64,000 nt of DNA, from the NCBI GenBank assembly GCA_947498125.1, contig CANMJH010000001.1:310001-374000 (forward strand), given 5' to 3'. Shown in pieces: positions 11,332 to 21,143 of the stretch. Under the pieces are notes generated by a model, which did no database searches, was not told the origin of the DNA, and saw nothing but the letters and a program-made list of their open reading frames with translations. This stretch comes from an uncultured Nioella sp. Its GTDB lineage: Bacteria > Pseudomonadota > Alphaproteobacteria > Rhodobacterales > Rhodobacteraceae. Made by a program: the position numbers and the translations under genes. Every line of letters begins with the position of its first letter. Positions within the stretch are counted from its first letter, which is position 1.

Positions 11332-12182
11332 CCTATAAGCCCGACCATTTCGCGAATATCTGCCGGGGTGTAGCCATCTTGCCGGTATTGGCGAATGGCG
11401 CGGGCATCGTCGCGTTTCGCCAGACGTTTGCCGGCCTCGTCCCGGATCAGGCGGTGGTGGTGGTAAATGGGGGTGGGAAGCCCCAAGAGCTTTTGCAAAA
11501 CCACATGGATCTTGGTGGCGTCAAAAAGGTCTTCTCCACGCACAACATGGGTCACATTTTGCGCTGAGTCGTCCAATACGACCGACAGGTGATACGAGCC
11601 TAAGAAATCGCGTCGTGAGAGGACGATATCGCCAAACTCATTCGGAAAATCGGTAATTTCGACGCGGCTTTTCCTCGTGCCGGTTTCGACGAATTCTATT
11701 GGCATTTGGGCCGCGAGCAAAGACTGCGCTGCGTCACTGCGAAGGCGAAGCGCGCCGCCCGGCCGCGGATCAGTGGGGCCGACTTCTCGCAAATTTCGGC
11801 AAGTGCCGGGATAGATTGGCCCGTCAGGGCCGTGCAATGCGACCCCTTCTTGAGGGGCACTCAGCGCCGCTTGGATGTCGCGGCGGTTGCAATGACACAA
11901 ATAAAGCAGATCGCGTTGCCAAAGCTGGTCCAGCACGTCTGTATAATCGGCGAGCCGGTCAGACTGGCGCATCACAGCGCCATCCCAGTTAACGCCAAGC
12001 CATGTCAGATCCTCATAGATCAAATCCTCCCACTCCGGGCGGGCACGGGTTTGATCTATATCTTCTATTCTCAGCAGGAATTGCCCGCCTGCCGCCTTGG
12101 CCATGTCATGCGCTAAGATCGCTGAATAGGCATGGCCCAAATGCAACGGACCAGTAGGAGACGGGGCAAAGCGCGTGATCAT
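11328..12182 (-). CDS. gluQ: Glutamyl-queuosine tRNA(Asp) synthetase
   Basis: This 284-residue protein is a truncated glutamyl-tRNA synthetase that lacks the anticodon-binding domain and charges glutamate onto queuosine 34 of tRNA-Asp. The N-terminal signature ITRFAPSPTGPLHLGHAYSA holds the HIGH motif (HLGH), and the C-terminal KRLAKR is the KMSKS equivalent. A zinc site is suggested by CHCNRRDI and GTCR. Length and missing C-terminal domain separate it from GltX. It lies 25 bases downstream of trmFO on the same strand, so both tRNA-modification genes may be co-transcribed. Confidence 0.93.
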   Translation of the reverse strand: MITRFAPSPTGPLHLGHAYSAILAHDMAKAAGGQFLLRIEDIDQTRARPEWEDLIYEDLTWLGVNWDGAVMRQSDRLADYTDVLDQLWQRDLLYLCHCNRRDIQAALSAPQEGVALHGPDGPIYPGTCRNLREVGPTDPRPGGALRLRSDAAQSLLAAQMPIEFVETGTRKSRVEITDFPNEFGDIVLSRRDFLGSYHLSVVLDDSAQNVTHVVRGEDLFDATKIHVVLQKLLGLPTPIYHHHRLIRDEAGKRLAKRDDARAIRQYRQDGYTPADIREMVGLIG

Positions 12183-12207
12183 GGGCGCGAGGCTAGGCCA
12201 GTGGGCC

Positions 12208-13542
12208 TTAGGCGTCCAGCCAAGCCCGCCAATCTACCTTGGCGCGGTCTGTATAGCCTTTGTAGCGTTCCTTGCGATTGCGGCGTCCGCCCTTAAGATC
12301 GATCGGCGGGAAAAGCCCGAAATTGACATTCATCGGTTGGAAGGTTTTGGCCTCGGCGCCGCCGGTGATATGCGTAATCAGCGCGCCAATCGCCGTGGTT
12401 TCGGGAACAGGCGGCAAGGTCTCGCCCTTAATTTCCGCCGTGGCCAAACGCCCTGCCAAAAGGCCCATTGAGGCGGATTCTACGTATCCTTCGACCCCGG
12501 TTATTTGCCCTGCGAACCGCAGATGCGGCTTTGAGCGCAGGCGCATTTCGTGATCCAGCAACGTTGGCGAGTTAATGAATGTGTTGCGGTGAATGCCGCC
12601 TAATCGTGCGAAACTGGCATATTCCAAACCCGGAATGGATTTAAAAACAGCAGTTTGCGCGCCGTACTTCATCTTTGTCTGGAAGCCGACAATGTTGAAC
12701 AAGGTGCCAAGCTTATTGTCCCGGCGCAGTTGCACCACGGCATAGGCTTTCACGTCCGGCTGATGCGGGTTGGTCAGGCCAACGGGTTTCATCGGGCCAA
12801 AGCGCAACGTCTCGCGGCCGCGTTCGGCCATGACCTCAATCGGAAGACACCCGTCGAAATACCCGGCGGTTTCGCCCTCACGAAACTCGGTTTTATCCGC
12901 AGCCAGCAGCGCGTCGATGAAACCTTCATATTGGTCTTTGGTCATCGGACAATTGAGATAGGCGGTGCGCTCTTCCTCGGTCTCGCCCTTGTCATATCGC
13001 GACTGCATCCACGCTTTGGACATGTCGATTGTGTCGGCATGAACGATGGGCGCGATGGCGTCGAAAAAGGCGAGGCTTTCTTGCCCGGCTTCGGTCGCAA
13101 TCGCGGCGGCAAGGCCCTCGGAAGTCAGCGGCCCGGTTGCGATGATCGCGGGGCCAGTATCGGGCAGGGCATTCACCTCATCCTCGACAATTGTCACCAG
13201 AGGATGTGCGTGCAGACGTTCGGTGACGCCGGCGGCAAAGGCTTCACGGTCCACAGCCAACGCGCCGCCTGCAGGAATGCGATGCGTGTCGGCCATTTCC
13301 ATGATCAAGCTGCCCGCCGCGCGCATTTCCCAATGCAAAAGGCCAACGGCGTTTTGTTCATTATCGTCAGATCGGAAGGAGTTTGAGCAGACCATCTCGG
13401 CCAGATCGCCCGATTGGTGGGCAAAGGTCGCGGTTTTGGGCCGCATCTCATGCAATGTGACGGGAATGCCGGCCTCTGCGGCCTGCCATGCGGCTTCGGA
13501 ACCGGCCAGGCCGCCCCCAATGATTTGAATGCTCTGGGTCAT
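12208..13542 (-). CDS. trmFO: Folate- and FAD-dependent tRNA (uracil-54-C5) methyltransferase TrmFO
   Basis: The 444-residue enzyme makes ribothymidine at U54 of tRNA using methylenetetrahydrofolate and FADH2 and is related to GidA/MnmG. The FAD motif [16 protein letters not shown] opens the protein, followed by HEMRP and NSFRSDD. The [11 protein letters not shown] segment (about 230) contains a conserved cysteine, and [15 protein letters not shown] closes the core. The ATG at 13542 is chosen because it begins directly before the FAD motif; the frame continues to 13572. A strong hairpin lies just upstream. Confidence 0.95.
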   Translation of the reverse strand: MTQSIQIIGGGLAGSEAAWQAAEAGIPVTLHEMRPKTATFAHQSGDLAEMVCSNSFRSDDNEQNAVGLLHWEMRAAGSLIMEMADTHRIPAGGALAVDREAFAAGVTERLHAHPLVTIVEDEVNALPDTGPAIIATGPLTSEGLAAAIATEAGQESLAFFDAIAPIVHADTIDMSKAWMQSRYDKGETEEERTAYLNCPMTKDQYEGFIDALLAADKTEFREGETAGYFDGCLPIEVMAERGRETLRFGPMKPVGLTNPHQPDVKAYAVVQLRRDNKLGTLFNIVGFQTKMKYGAQTAVFKSIPGLEYASFARLGGIHRNTFINSPTLLDHEMRLRSKPHLRFAGQITGVEGYVESASMGLLAGRLATAEIKGETLPPVPETTAIGALITHITGGAEAKTFQPMNVNFGLFPPIDLKGGRRNRKERYKGYTDRAKVDWRAWLDA

Positions 13543-13560
13543 GAAAGCGGCATATAGAGA

Positions 13561-13614
13561 GGGCCGAGGCAAATGAAAAGCCTCGGCCCCTGTTCGGCGA
13601 AATAAGGTGCCGAA
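13561..13614 (-). terminator. Two tandem hairpins between a DoxX-like gene and trmFO
   Basis: The first read on the minus strand has arms TTCGGC and GCCGAA (13593-13614). The second has perfect 10-bp arms GGGCCGAGGC and GCCTCGGCCC (13561-13589) with a T-rich loop. No clear U tract follows, only TCTCTATAT. They probably end the DoxX-like transcript or protect its 3' end before trmFO starts. Confidence 0.5.
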
Positions 13615-14052
13615 TTAACTGGTTACAGAAGCTTCTTCTTGGCGGTTCGCGTCTGCATCAGCAAGGTTTAGCGCCTCGCGGATTTCATAAAGCGTATACC
13701 GCCCGCCACCATACAAAATAAGCGGTACTGAGAAGACGGTGACAAGAACGATTTTGACGGCCAATTCCGGGTCGCCTTCGGGTGTGGTCATAATGGCAGG
13801 AAGGACCAAAAGCGCCGCTGCCAAGGCCGAGACCATAGATGTGCGGATGCCGAGGATCAGCCAGAAACTCAATACGAAATACAAGGCGGATAGGGCGGCC
13901 GAGTGATACTCCAGCCCTTCCATTCCCCCGACCACCGAGGGAAGGGTGCAGTTTTCCAACTGCGGGAGCAGCCCAATCGCTGCTTCGATCATCAATGTCG
14001 CTGACAGACAGACCCTAAAGTTCAGTCGCAGCCATTCAGTGAGATTATTCAT
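13615..14052 (-). CDS. DoxX-like four-helix membrane protein
   Basis: A 145-residue protein with about four hydrophobic segments: one near the N-terminus (around residues 15-30), then ALSALYFVLSFWLILGI, SALAAALLVLPAIM and AVKIVLVTVFSVPLILYGG. The order and the GRYTLYE end recall the DoxX/DoxD-like family of inner membrane proteins, whose role is poorly defined and sometimes redox related. Another protein of the same kind is encoded 259 bases upstream on the same strand, so these may be distant duplicates. The C-terminal tail is polar. Function unknown. Confidence 0.55.
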   Translation of the reverse strand: MNNLTEWLRLNFRVCLSATLMIEAAIGLLPQLENCTLPSVVGGMEGLEYHSAALSALYFVLSFWLILGIRTSMVSALAAALLVLPAIMTTPEGDPELAVKIVLVTVFSVPLILYGGGRYTLYEIREALNLADADANRQEEASVTS

Positions 14053-14270
14053 TGTGTTTGCCCCAATGTTTTTTTGCTCGATAGGGTAAGTGTCGCGGTC
14101 AATTAGGGCGGGAGCGTGCCGCCACTAAGGTAGCTTCACGGATTTTTTACCCTAATTTTGGCTTGAATGAGCGTTTCTGGCTGGCTTTGTCTCTGGATCG
14201 GAAACGGTGGCAAGATGGGCCGCCACATTCCGTCTCAATTCGTTTCCAAAGACAGAACAGTGAATGGGTC

Positions 14271-14295
14271 TCTGCCGGACCAAATGCCCGGCAGA
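14271..14295 (-). terminator. Hairpin after the second DoxX-like gene
   Basis: Perfect 8-bp arms TCTGCCGG and CCGGCAGA flank a 9-base loop, 16 bases beyond the end of the gene that stops at 14312. The following minus-strand sequence is only mildly T-rich. The remaining bases to 14053 show nothing else clear. Confidence 0.4.
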
Positions 14296-14311
14296 TGGGT
14301 CCGCGCCGTGC

Positions 14312-14893
14312 TTAGGCGGCCGCGGTTGGATCGGCAAAGATATTTGTAAATTCAGGCTCCACCTCGAACGAGGGCGCTTTGGGTTTTGAAGTGACCGGTT
14401 GTGCATTTGTCAACGCGACGCTGCCGGGTTGTTTGATACGGAGCCTTGGTTCGCTCTGCGGGGCAGGGCGAATACGGCGCGGTGTGATTGTGCGGCGAAT
14501 GGCGCGGCGCATTTGATAGTCGCGCGGCGCGTTCTCGGCATAGGTCAGCATAAGGGCCGCGACCAAAACCAGATCGCGCCAAAACGTGCCAAGCTCATCT
14601 TCGACGCCAAGCTCGATCATCCGAAGATAGCTGGCGAAGAAGGTCAGCAGGCCAAGAACCAAAGCGGCGGGGCGCATGAACATGCCGATCATAACCATGA
14701 AGGCGAGCGCAAAAACCAGCATCGCGGCCAAAGGCACAGCGACATGTTCTGGCAAAAGCTGCTTGGTCAAAAGGCTAAGATCCGTTCCCGGAATAAGGTT
14801 CAACCCAACGGCAAGAAAATACGAGGCAATCAATATGCGCAGCAGATTCTGGGCCGTCATGTTAAGGGTGACGCGTTCAGCAGGAGAGGTCAT
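14312..14893 (-). CDS. DoxX family inner membrane protein
   Basis: A 193-residue protein. The first 130 residues hold four hydrophobic helices (around LLRILIASYFLAVGL, VAVPLAAMLVFALAFMVMIG, AALVLGLLTFFASYLR and FWRDLVLVAALMLTY). The WRDLVLVAALML pattern is typical of the DoxX family. A basic linker (RRAIRRTITPRRIR) and a Pro-rich cytoplasmic tail ending in an acidic segment follow. The start is taken at the ATG at 14893, which begins the first family-like residues; the frame runs open to 15097 but with no membrane-like content. Role unknown. Confidence 0.6.
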   Translation of the reverse strand: MTSPAERVTLNMTAQNLLRILIASYFLAVGLNLIPGTDLSLLTKQLLPEHVAVPLAAMLVFALAFMVMIGMFMRPAALVLGLLTFFASYLRMIELGVEDELGTFWRDLVLVAALMLTYAENAPRDYQMRRAIRRTITPRRIRPAPQSEPRLRIKQPGSVALTNAQPVTSKPKAPSFEVEPEFTNIFADPTAAA

Positions 14894-15069
14894 GGGTGGC
14901 AGCCTTTGTTCCTCGGACGGGGCAAATGCCCCTATATCCAGCCCCCCGACCAAACGCCTACCAGCCCTGTGAGTTAAGAGAACAATTGCGGCGCATTTTA
15001 CGAAATATTGAGGTATTCGCGGCGCAGTTTTGGGGCTGAACCAAGGCAGGCTGCCCTTTTTCCGCCATG

Positions 15070-15453
15070 TTAGCCTGCCGGTTCGATCAGATCCCACCGG
15101 TTTCCATAGAGATCCTGAAACACCGCGACTTTGCCATAGGGTTCATGGCGCGTGCTCTCTTCGAAGGTGATGCCTGCGGCTTCCATCGCGGCGCGCTTGG
15201 CCTCAAATTTTTCACAATAGAGGAAATAGCCGACCCGGCCCCCGGCATGTTTGCCGATAAAGAGGATCTGATCGCCAACGGCGCGGGCGATCAGAAACTG
15301 GGTTTCAGCAGCTTCATGGGGCGCCATACGCACCCACCGTTTGCCGCCGCCTTGATCGGTATCTTCGAGCAGCACCCAGCCAAGCGCAACGCGAAACCAA
15401 TTTATGGCCTCGTCATAGTCTCGGGCCAGAAACGCCGTAAGGCCCAACCTCAT
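15070..15453 (-). CDS. VOC (glyoxalase/bleomycin resistance) family protein
   Basis: A 127-residue single-module vicinal-oxygen-chelate protein. The beta-alpha-beta repeats are seen in VNYFLARDYDEAINWF-like N-terminal sequence (LTAFLARDYDEAINWFRVALG) and the C-terminal strand AVFQDLYGNRWDLIEP, which is typical of the family. Substrate is not predictable: members include glyoxalase I, antibiotic-binding proteins and dioxygenases. It lies 45 bases downstream of gyrA on the same strand and may be read through from it. Confidence 0.75.
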   Translation of the reverse strand: MRLGLTAFLARDYDEAINWFRVALGWVLLEDTDQGGGKRWVRMAPHEAAETQFLIARAVGDQILFIGKHAGGRVGYFLYCEKFEAKRAAMEAAGITFEESTRHEPYGKVAVFQDLYGNRWDLIEPAG

Positions 15454-15498
15454 GATTACTCCACCGGATCACATGACACAGAGGTGAGAGGCAGCCAA

Positions 15499-18234
15499 TT
15501 ACTCATCGGCTGCGACGTCCTCTTCTTCGTCTTGCTCAGCGATCCACGCGACTGAGACGACCTCTTCGCCCTTGGCGGTATCAAAGACCTTCACGCCGCC
15601 GGCAGAGCGGGAGCGGAAGGAGATGCCATCGATGGGGCAGCGGATGGATTGGCCCGTCGAGGTCGCCAGCATGATCTGGTCGCCCATTTCAACAGGGAAC
15701 GAGGCTACAAGATCGCCGCCGCGCATGGCTTTGTCCATGGCTGCAACACCTTGGCCGCCGCGTCCGCGCACAGGGTAGTCATGAGACGAGCTCAGCTTGC
15801 CTGATCCTTTGGACGAGATCGTCAGGATCAGATCCTCGGCCGCGGACATTTCAGCGTAGCGTTCGGGCGAAAGCGCCATATCGGCGACGTTATCTTCGTC
15901 GCTATCGGCATCCTCTTCGGTCACTCCGGCCGCAGCGCGGCGCATCTTCAGATACGCCGCGCGTTCTTCGGCTGTGGCGTCGAAATTGCGAATAACCGAC
16001 ATTGAGACAACCTTGGCCCCATCTGCCAGACGTATGCCGCGTACACCGGTAGAATCGCGGCCCTTGAAGACGCGAACATCAGTGGTTCGGAACCGAATAG
16101 AGCGGCCCGAATTGGTGGTCAGCATCACATCGTCATCTTCCGTGCAGATGCGCGCATTCACCAGTTCAACGCCTTCCGGCAGTTTCATAGCGATTTTACC
16201 GTTGGATTTCACATTGGTGAAATCAGACAGAGCATTGCGGCGCACATCGCCTGCCGTGGTGGCAAAGGCAATCTGCAACTCGTCCCAATGATCCTCATCG
16301 CGGTCCACGGGCAGGGTTGCTGCGATGGACACACCTGTTGGAATGGGCAGGATATTTACAATCGCCTTACCCTTTGAGGTCCGGCTGCCTTGCGGCAAAC
16401 GCCAGGTCTTCAGCTTGTAGACCATGCCTTCGGTCGTGAAGAACAAAAGCGGCGTATGCGTGTTGGCCACGAAAAGCGTGGTCACGACGTCATCTTCTTT
16501 TAGGCTGCCACCAGACAGGCCCTTGCCGCCGCGTTTTTGCGCGCGGAAATCGGCCAGCGGGGTCCGTTTGATATAGCCGCCCGACGTGATGGTCACGACC
16601 ATCTCTTCGCGCTCGATCAGATCCTCATCATCCATATCGCCAGACCATTCGACAATCTGGGTGCGGCGAGGGACGGCAAATTGGTCTTTAACCTCGGCCA
16701 GCTCGGCCGAGATAATTTCGAGAATTCGATCACGGCTGCCCAAAATCGCCAGGTAGTCTTTGATTTTACCGGCGAGTTCCGCCAGCTCATCCGTGACTTC
16801 TTTGACACCAATTTGGGTCAGGCGTTGCAGACGCAACTCAAGGATCGCGCGGGCTTGGGTTTCGGACAGGTTATAAGTCCCATCCTCGTTCATCGTATGG
16901 GTTGGATCGTCAATCAGCTGAATATAGGGCGCGATTTCGCCAGCGGGCCAGCGGCGCGTCATGAGCTTCAGGCGGGCTTCGGCAGCATCGGCAGATTGGC
17001 GGATCGTGGCGACCACTTCGTCAACATTCGACACAGCGACGGCCAAACCACAAAGGATATGACTGCGTTCGCGCGCCTTGCGCAATTCAAACGCGGTGCG
17101 GCGGGCGACAACCTCTTCCCGGAAATCAAGGAAGGCAGTCAGGAAGCCGCGCAATGTCAGCTGTTCAGGACGGCCACCATTCAGCGCCAGCATGTTACAG
17201 CCAAACGAGGTCTGCATCTGCGTGAAGCGGAAAAGCTGGTTCAGCACGACCTCAGCAGTGGCGTCGCGCTTAAGCTCAACCACAACGCGCACGCCGATGC
17301 GGTCAGATTCATCCGCAACGCCGGAAATGCCTTCCAGTTTTTTGTCGCGTACACCTTCGGCGATGCGCTCAATCAGCGTGGCTTTGTTCACCTGATAGGG
17401 GATCTCATCCAGAATGATTGCGAAACGGTCTTTGCGGATTTCTTCGACCCGGGTTTTGGCCCGGATAACAACACTGCCGCGCCCTTCCAGATAGGCTTTG
17501 CGCGCGCCGGTCCGTCCCAGAATAAGGCCGCCCGTTGGGAAATCCGGGGCCGGGACATATTCCATCAACTGTTCAGAGGTCAGATCCGCATCTTCAATCA
17601 GTGCCTGACAGGCATCGATCACTTCGCCAAGGTTATGGGGCGGGATATTGGTGGCCATGCCAACCGCAATACCGCCGGCGCCATTAACCAGCATATTGGG
17701 AAAGCGCGCCGGAAGAACCGAAGGCTCGCGGTCTTTGCCATCATAGTTGTCCTGAAAATCGACCGTATCTTTGTCGATATCGGCAAGCAGGCTGGCGGCG
17801 GGTTTATCCATCCGCACTTCGGTATAGCGCATCGCCGCAGGGTTATCGCCATCCATCGAGCCAAAGTTGCCTTGGCCGTCCAGCAAAGGCAGCGACATCG
17901 AGAAATCCTGCGCCATCCGCACAAGCGCATCATAGATCGCGCCATCGCCATGCGGGTGGTATTTCCCCATCACATCGCCAACCGGACGGGCCGATTTGCG
18001 ATAAGATTTATCGTGGCTATTTCCGGTTTCATGCATCGCATAAAGAATGCGTCTGTGGACCGGTTTTAACCCATCACGCAGATCAGGAATCGCCCGGCTA
18101 ATGATCACGCTCATCGCGTAATCAAGAAAGCTGGTCTTCATCTCATCGACGATCGAGATCTTCGGGCCGTCGTAGGAAGGCGCCTCGGGTCCGTTTTCAT
18201 CCATGTTTTCAGGGGGCTGTGGGGTATCGGTCAC
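15499..18234 (-). CDS. gyrA: DNA gyrase subunit A
   Basis: The 911-residue subunit cleaves and rejoins DNA during ATP-driven negative supercoiling. The catalytic tyrosine is in [10 protein letters not shown], and the C-terminal beta-pinwheel domain begins with the GyrA box QKRGGKG, which separates it from ParC. The quinolone-resistance-determining region reads [17 protein letters not shown]: Gly98 stands at the position of E. coli Ser83, while the Asp87 equivalent (Asp102) is kept. An acidic tail ends the protein (EEDVAADE). A near-consensus promoter lies 47-75 bases upstream of the ATG at 18234. Confidence 0.97.
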   Translation of the reverse strand: MTDTPQPPENMDENGPEAPSYDGPKISIVDEMKTSFLDYAMSVIISRAIPDLRDGLKPVHRRILYAMHETGNSHDKSYRKSARPVGDVMGKYHPHGDGAIYDALVRMAQDFSMSLPLLDGQGNFGSMDGDNPAAMRYTEVRMDKPAASLLADIDKDTVDFQDNYDGKDREPSVLPARFPNMLVNGAGGIAVGMATNIPPHNLGEVIDACQALIEDADLTSEQLMEYVPAPDFPTGGLILGRTGARKAYLEGRGSVVIRAKTRVEEIRKDRFAIILDEIPYQVNKATLIERIAEGVRDKKLEGISGVADESDRIGVRVVVELKRDATAEVVLNQLFRFTQMQTSFGCNMLALNGGRPEQLTLRGFLTAFLDFREEVVARRTAFELRKARERSHILCGLAVAVSNVDEVVATIRQSADAAEARLKLMTRRWPAGEIAPYIQLIDDPTHTMNEDGTYNLSETQARAILELRLQRLTQIGVKEVTDELAELAGKIKDYLAILGSRDRILEIISAELAEVKDQFAVPRRTQIVEWSGDMDDEDLIEREEMVVTITSGGYIKRTPLADFRAQKRGGKGLSGGSLKEDDVVTTLFVANTHTPLLFFTTEGMVYKLKTWRLPQGSRTSKGKAIVNILPIPTGVSIAATLPVDRDEDHWDELQIAFATTAGDVRRNALSDFTNVKSNGKIAMKLPEGVELVNARICTEDDDVMLTTNSGRSIRFRTTDVRVFKGRDSTGVRGIRLADGAKVVSMSVIRNFDATAEERAAYLKMRRAAAGVTEEDADSDEDNVADMALSPERYAEMSAAEDLILTISSKGSGKLSSSHDYPVRGRGGQGVAAMDKAMRGGDLVASFPVEMGDQIMLATSTGQSIRCPIDGISFRSRSAGGVKVFDTAKGEEVVSVAWIAEQDEEEDVAADE

Positions 18235-18280
18235 GGGTTCTGCTCGCCCTTTATCGTGTATCTACATCTTGTTGTCGGGC

Positions 18281-18309
18281 AGTATAGAGGGACGGGATAT
18301 AGGGTGCAA
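18281..18309 (-). promoter_or_regulatory. Sigma-70-type promoter of gyrA
   Basis: On the minus strand TTGCAC (18304-18309) and TATACT (18281-18286) are separated by exactly 17 bases. The predicted transcription start is near 18274, giving a leader of about 40 bases. The rest of the gap up to 18446 shows no further clear element. Confidence 0.7.
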
Positions 18310-18446
18310 TGGGGTGGTTCAGTTGAACGATCCACGCGCGAAAAATTCGAACCTTTTAAGTGAATATCCGCATGGAGTTCTGGGGCAAAAGATTGGTTTG
18401 TGCCGAGGCATTTTGATTGAAGAACGACGCGCTTTTCGTCCGGCGT

Positions 18447-18812
18447 TCAGGAGGCTATCCACCAAATGTTGCCGCACGGATCTTTTATTCCAGCCATCCG
18501 ATCTCCATGTGGGCGATCGTTGGGTTTCATCAACGATGTCGCGCCAAGCCCCATCGCGGTTTCGTAAGCCTTGTCGGCATTTTCGACGTAGAGATGCATT
18601 TGAGAAACGTTGGCCGCGTAGTCTTTGGAACTCTCGTTCAACATAATCAAAGAATTTCCGATCCGGAGGCGCACATGTTGAACGCTGCCGTCATCGTACC
18701 TGTTTTCCTTGACGATTTTGGCGTCGAATGCCGCACCAAGAAAATCTATCAGAAGATCAGCGTGCTTAACCGTAAAATAGGGTGTGATTGTTTGGAGAAT
18801 TGCATCGGACAT
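18447..18812 (-). CDS. VOC family protein, PhnB-like
   Basis: A 121-residue protein with the PhnB/3-demethylubiquinone-9-like layout of the VOC fold: ITPYFTVKHADLLIDFLGAAF at the N-terminus, then QMHLYVENADKAYETAMGLGA, ending GDRMAGIKDPCGNIWWIAS. These proteins bind small ligands or metals, and no substrate can be assigned. It ends 212 bases upstream of gyrA and has its own start region; the 252 bases before usg hold no supported gene. Confidence 0.8.
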   Translation of the reverse strand: MSDAILQTITPYFTVKHADLLIDFLGAAFDAKIVKENRYDDGSVQHVRLRIGNSLIMLNESSKDYAANVSQMHLYVENADKAYETAMGLGATSLMKPNDRPHGDRMAGIKDPCGNIWWIAS

Positions 18813-19064
18813 GCCATCGTTTCTTACTTTTTTCTACGCTCGTTGCTTTGCGCAAACTGGCAGATGGAACGCAAATCCGCAATGTTCTTGGCAGCGGTCA
18901 CAAAGGCGTGTTGAAAAGATATGTGCAATTTGGGCGAGCAGCCTTGGAAATGCATGATTTGTGCTGTCACTCACCCCTCACGACCGGTAACAGATTGTTT
19001 TATTTGATTTTTAAATCTTCTTTGGCATCATAGGGGCAGGGAGGCCCCAAATAAGAGGTGCCAC

Positions 19065-19334
19065 ATGGCAGTATCTGAAACCGAATTGATGCTTAAAGGT
19101 TATGGCCTGACGACGGCCGAGATGTTCTATCACATGCCTGACTACCCGCATGTGCTGAACACGTTTATCTGGCAAGATTACGATCTTGCGCCGGATCACA
19201 ACAAGCTACTGAATTTCATATCATTTTGGCAAAAAGAGATCGAAGGCGCACTTCATTCGGTGCGCTTTTCCCATCGCAAGATGATTGCCCCGGGTGAGTG
19301 GCGCAATGTCGTGGGTGAATTTCCGCTGCATTAG
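19065..19334 (+). CDS. usg: Usg family protein
   Basis: An 89-residue protein matching the Usg family, first named for a gene next to trp genes in Caulobacter and widespread in alphaproteobacteria. Recognisable parts are LMLKGYGLTTAEMFYHMPDYP, then FIWQDYDLAPDHNKLLNFI and RFSHRKMIAPGEWRNV. The biochemical role is not established. A short GC hairpin (GGGGC and GCCCC) lies in the leader just upstream. It converges on dsbB with only seven bases between stops. Confidence 0.88.
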   Translation: MAVSETELMLKGYGLTTAEMFYHMPDYPHVLNTFIWQDYDLAPDHNKLLNFISFWQKEIEGALHSVRFSHRKMIAPGEWRNVVGEFPLH

Positions 19335-19341
19335 ACCGGCC

Positions 19342-19821
19342 TTAGGCGCGGCGGGCGGCAACGATCCAAAGGACCAGCAATGCGGCTGAGATGAAGACGT
19401 TGTAATTGGCCATGGAAAGGCCAAACAACTGCCACGAGATCTCGTCGCACAGCACAATCGCTGACCCGCATTCAAAATCCAAAGGGCCGCATTCGCTGTT
19501 CAAAAGGTCGACGCCACGCGACGTGCAACTTGCCGGGCCATCCCACCAATCGCGCTCAACCCCGGAATGGAAGGCGGCCAGACCGACTGATACCAACATG
19601 GTGAGCGCGCCCGCCGCGGCTACAAGCGCAAAGGGCAAGATCACGCCAAGAATGCCAAGCCCGATGGCAATCCGGTGCGGCCAGCGTTGCCAGAAACACA
19701 TCGCGCAGGGCTCAACCCCGCCGATAAATTGAAAGGCCAGCGCTCCGAAGAACAAGGCGGCCGAACCAAAGGCGGCCAGCAAAATCAGCTGTCTGCGGGT
19801 CAAATTTGTCAAAATGCTCAT
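19342..19821 (-). CDS. dsbB: Disulfide bond formation protein DsbB
   Basis: A 159-residue four-helix inner membrane protein that reoxidises DsbA and passes electrons to quinone. The first periplasmic pair is the CXXC in EPCAMCFWQRWPHR. The second loop holds Cys residues in PASCTSRG and LNSECGPLDFECG, with further Cys at VLCDE. Hydrophobic helices surround them. The start at 19821 overlaps the stop of the upstream YqaA gene (ATGA), so the two are coupled. Confidence 0.9.
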   Translation of the reverse strand: MSILTNLTRRQLILLAAFGSAALFFGALAFQFIGGVEPCAMCFWQRWPHRIAIGLGILGVILPFALVAAAGALTMLVSVGLAAFHSGVERDWWDGPASCTSRGVDLLNSECGPLDFECGSAIVLCDEISWQLFGLSMANYNVFISAALLVLWIVAARRA

Positions 19822-20396
19822 AGGAATTTCACCACGTAAAAGCCGCCTGCCAAAAGGATGACAAACAAAGTGAACATCAGGCCAAGGCGGCGTTCGATGA
19901 AGTCTTTGATCGGCGCGCCGAATTTCCACAAAAGCCCCGCGACGATGAAAAAGCGCAATCCGCGCGCGATGATTGACGTCACAACAAAGGTCATGAAGGG
20001 CAGGCCGGTCCAACCTGACATGATGGTGATGACCTTATAAGGAAAGGGCGTAATGCCAGCGATAAGGACTGGCCAGAACCCAAATTCGTTGAATCTCTGG
20101 TTAAACTCTTCCATCGCATGCGCCTTGCCTAAGGCCGCAAGAATGGGCTGGCCAATGCTATCATACGCGAAGGCCCCGATAGCGTAGCCTGCCATGCCGC
20201 CCAAAACCGAGGAGATCAGGCAAACGCCCGCAATCAGAAACGCGCGATGGGGCGCGGCAAGGATCATCGGGATCATCAAAAGGTCGGGCGGAATGGGAAA
20301 GACCGAGCTTTCCAGAAAGGCAATTACAGCAAGCGCGGCCAGCGCGTAGCGATGCTCGGCCAGGCCAAGCGTCCAGTCGTAAAATCTGCGAAGCAT
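19818..20396 (-). CDS. YqaA family inner membrane protein (DedA/VTT superfamily)
   Basis: This 192-residue membrane protein belongs to the YqaA branch of the DedA/SNARE-associated superfamily. Signature parts are FLESSVFPIPPDLLMIPMILAA with the conserved acidic residue and Pro-rich turn, and the GITPFPYKVITIMSGW re-entrant region. About five hydrophobic segments are seen. Related DedA proteins move lipid carriers such as undecaprenyl phosphate. The substrate of this branch is uncertain. It is the first gene of a pair with dsbB. Confidence 0.85.
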   Translation of the reverse strand: MLRRFYDWTLGLAEHRYALAALAVIAFLESSVFPIPPDLLMIPMILAAPHRAFLIAGVCLISSVLGGMAGYAIGAFAYDSIGQPILAALGKAHAMEEFNQRFNEFGFWPVLIAGITPFPYKVITIMSGWTGLPFMTFVVTSIIARGLRFFIVAGLLWKFGAPIKDFIERRLGLMFTLFVILLAGGFYVVKFL

Positions 20397-20649
20397 CTAA
20401 ATGCCCTTCTTGAAATACCCCAATGCCGATGCCGCAATTGGCAGGCTCCGTCAAGCGGCCTGCGCGGATTTCACCGAAGCCAAGATGCGAATTTTGGGCC
20501 AGAAAACCGTTTGTTTCCGGGCCGATCCATGTTTGGATATCCGCGTGGTGGCCGTAATTTTCCCAAAGCTCGGGTGGCCTGCCTTTTTACGGGATTGCTT
20601 TTTTTAAGCGTTGGAGGTCCGTAAGTAATTGATAAAACTGGAGGATTAC

Positions 20650-21111
20650 ATGTCATTTTTTAAAATTTCTACAGCGCGCGTCGCGATTGCCGCAACTGCG
20701 CTTGCTGCGATTCCCGTGATGGGCGCGGCTGAAGGTTTTTCCTCGGGATATGTGACTGGCTTTGGGTCGTCGACCGAATGTATGAACCTTGCGCGTTCCT
20801 CGATGGAGCAGCATTTCCGCTATTACGGGCTTGAGCCCGACACTGGCGAAGCCAGTTTCTCGATCTTTGGATTTGAAGTGCCACCGGGCCAGACGCAGGT
20901 CGCCGTGATTTGTTCAGAGGACCAGGGCCGTGTGACTGCGACGATCACGGGATACAGCTTGCCAGAAGACGGTACGCGATTGGACACGATCAATATGTTC
21001 CTGGATTATATGGAAGGCCAGCCGGTTGGCGGCGCTCCGGCGCCTGCACCGGCCCCGACGCCAGCGCCCGTTCCTGCGCCTACCCCGGCCCCTGCGCCCG
21101 GCGGTAAATAA
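20650..21111 (+). CDS. Secreted hypothetical protein with Pro-Ala tail
   Basis: A 153-residue protein starting MSFFKISTARVAIAATALAA, a clear signal peptide with probable cleavage after VMGAA. The mature domain has two cysteines (STECMNLAR and AVICSEDQG) that could form a disulfide. The last 27 residues are a low-complexity AP/TP/VP tail ending PGGK, likely extended and perhaps wall- or polymer-associated. GGAGG precedes the ATG at 20650. No family was recognised. It is divergent from the YqaA gene and converges on tupA. Confidence 0.75.
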   Translation: MSFFKISTARVAIAATALAAIPVMGAAEGFSSGYVTGFGSSTECMNLARSSMEQHFRYYGLEPDTGEASFSIFGFEVPPGQTQVAVICSEDQGRVTATITGYSLPEDGTRLDTINMFLDYMEGQPVGGAPAPAPAPTPAPVPAPTPAPAPGGK

Positions 21112-21143
21112 GGTCGATTGGGTCGCTGGTCACAGCGGCCCGT

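Noticed and set aside
16537-18069. A 510-codon open frame antisense to gyrA
   Set aside because: It is fully within gyrA, its residue make-up is that of reverse-strand coding sequence, and no family was recognised. High G+C at third codon positions produces such frames.
18317-18328. GTTCA-GT-TGAAC palindrome upstream of gyrA as a possible LexA box
   Set aside because: The alphaproteobacterial box is a direct repeat GTTC-N7-GTTC; here it is an inverted repeat with the wrong spacing, and gyrA is not a known SOS gene.
20401-20607. A 68-codon open frame on the plus strand between the YqaA gene and the secreted protein gene
   Set aside because: It starts five bases after the divergent YqaA start, has no ribosome-binding site, no recognisable protein features and occupies the only promoter region for two genes.
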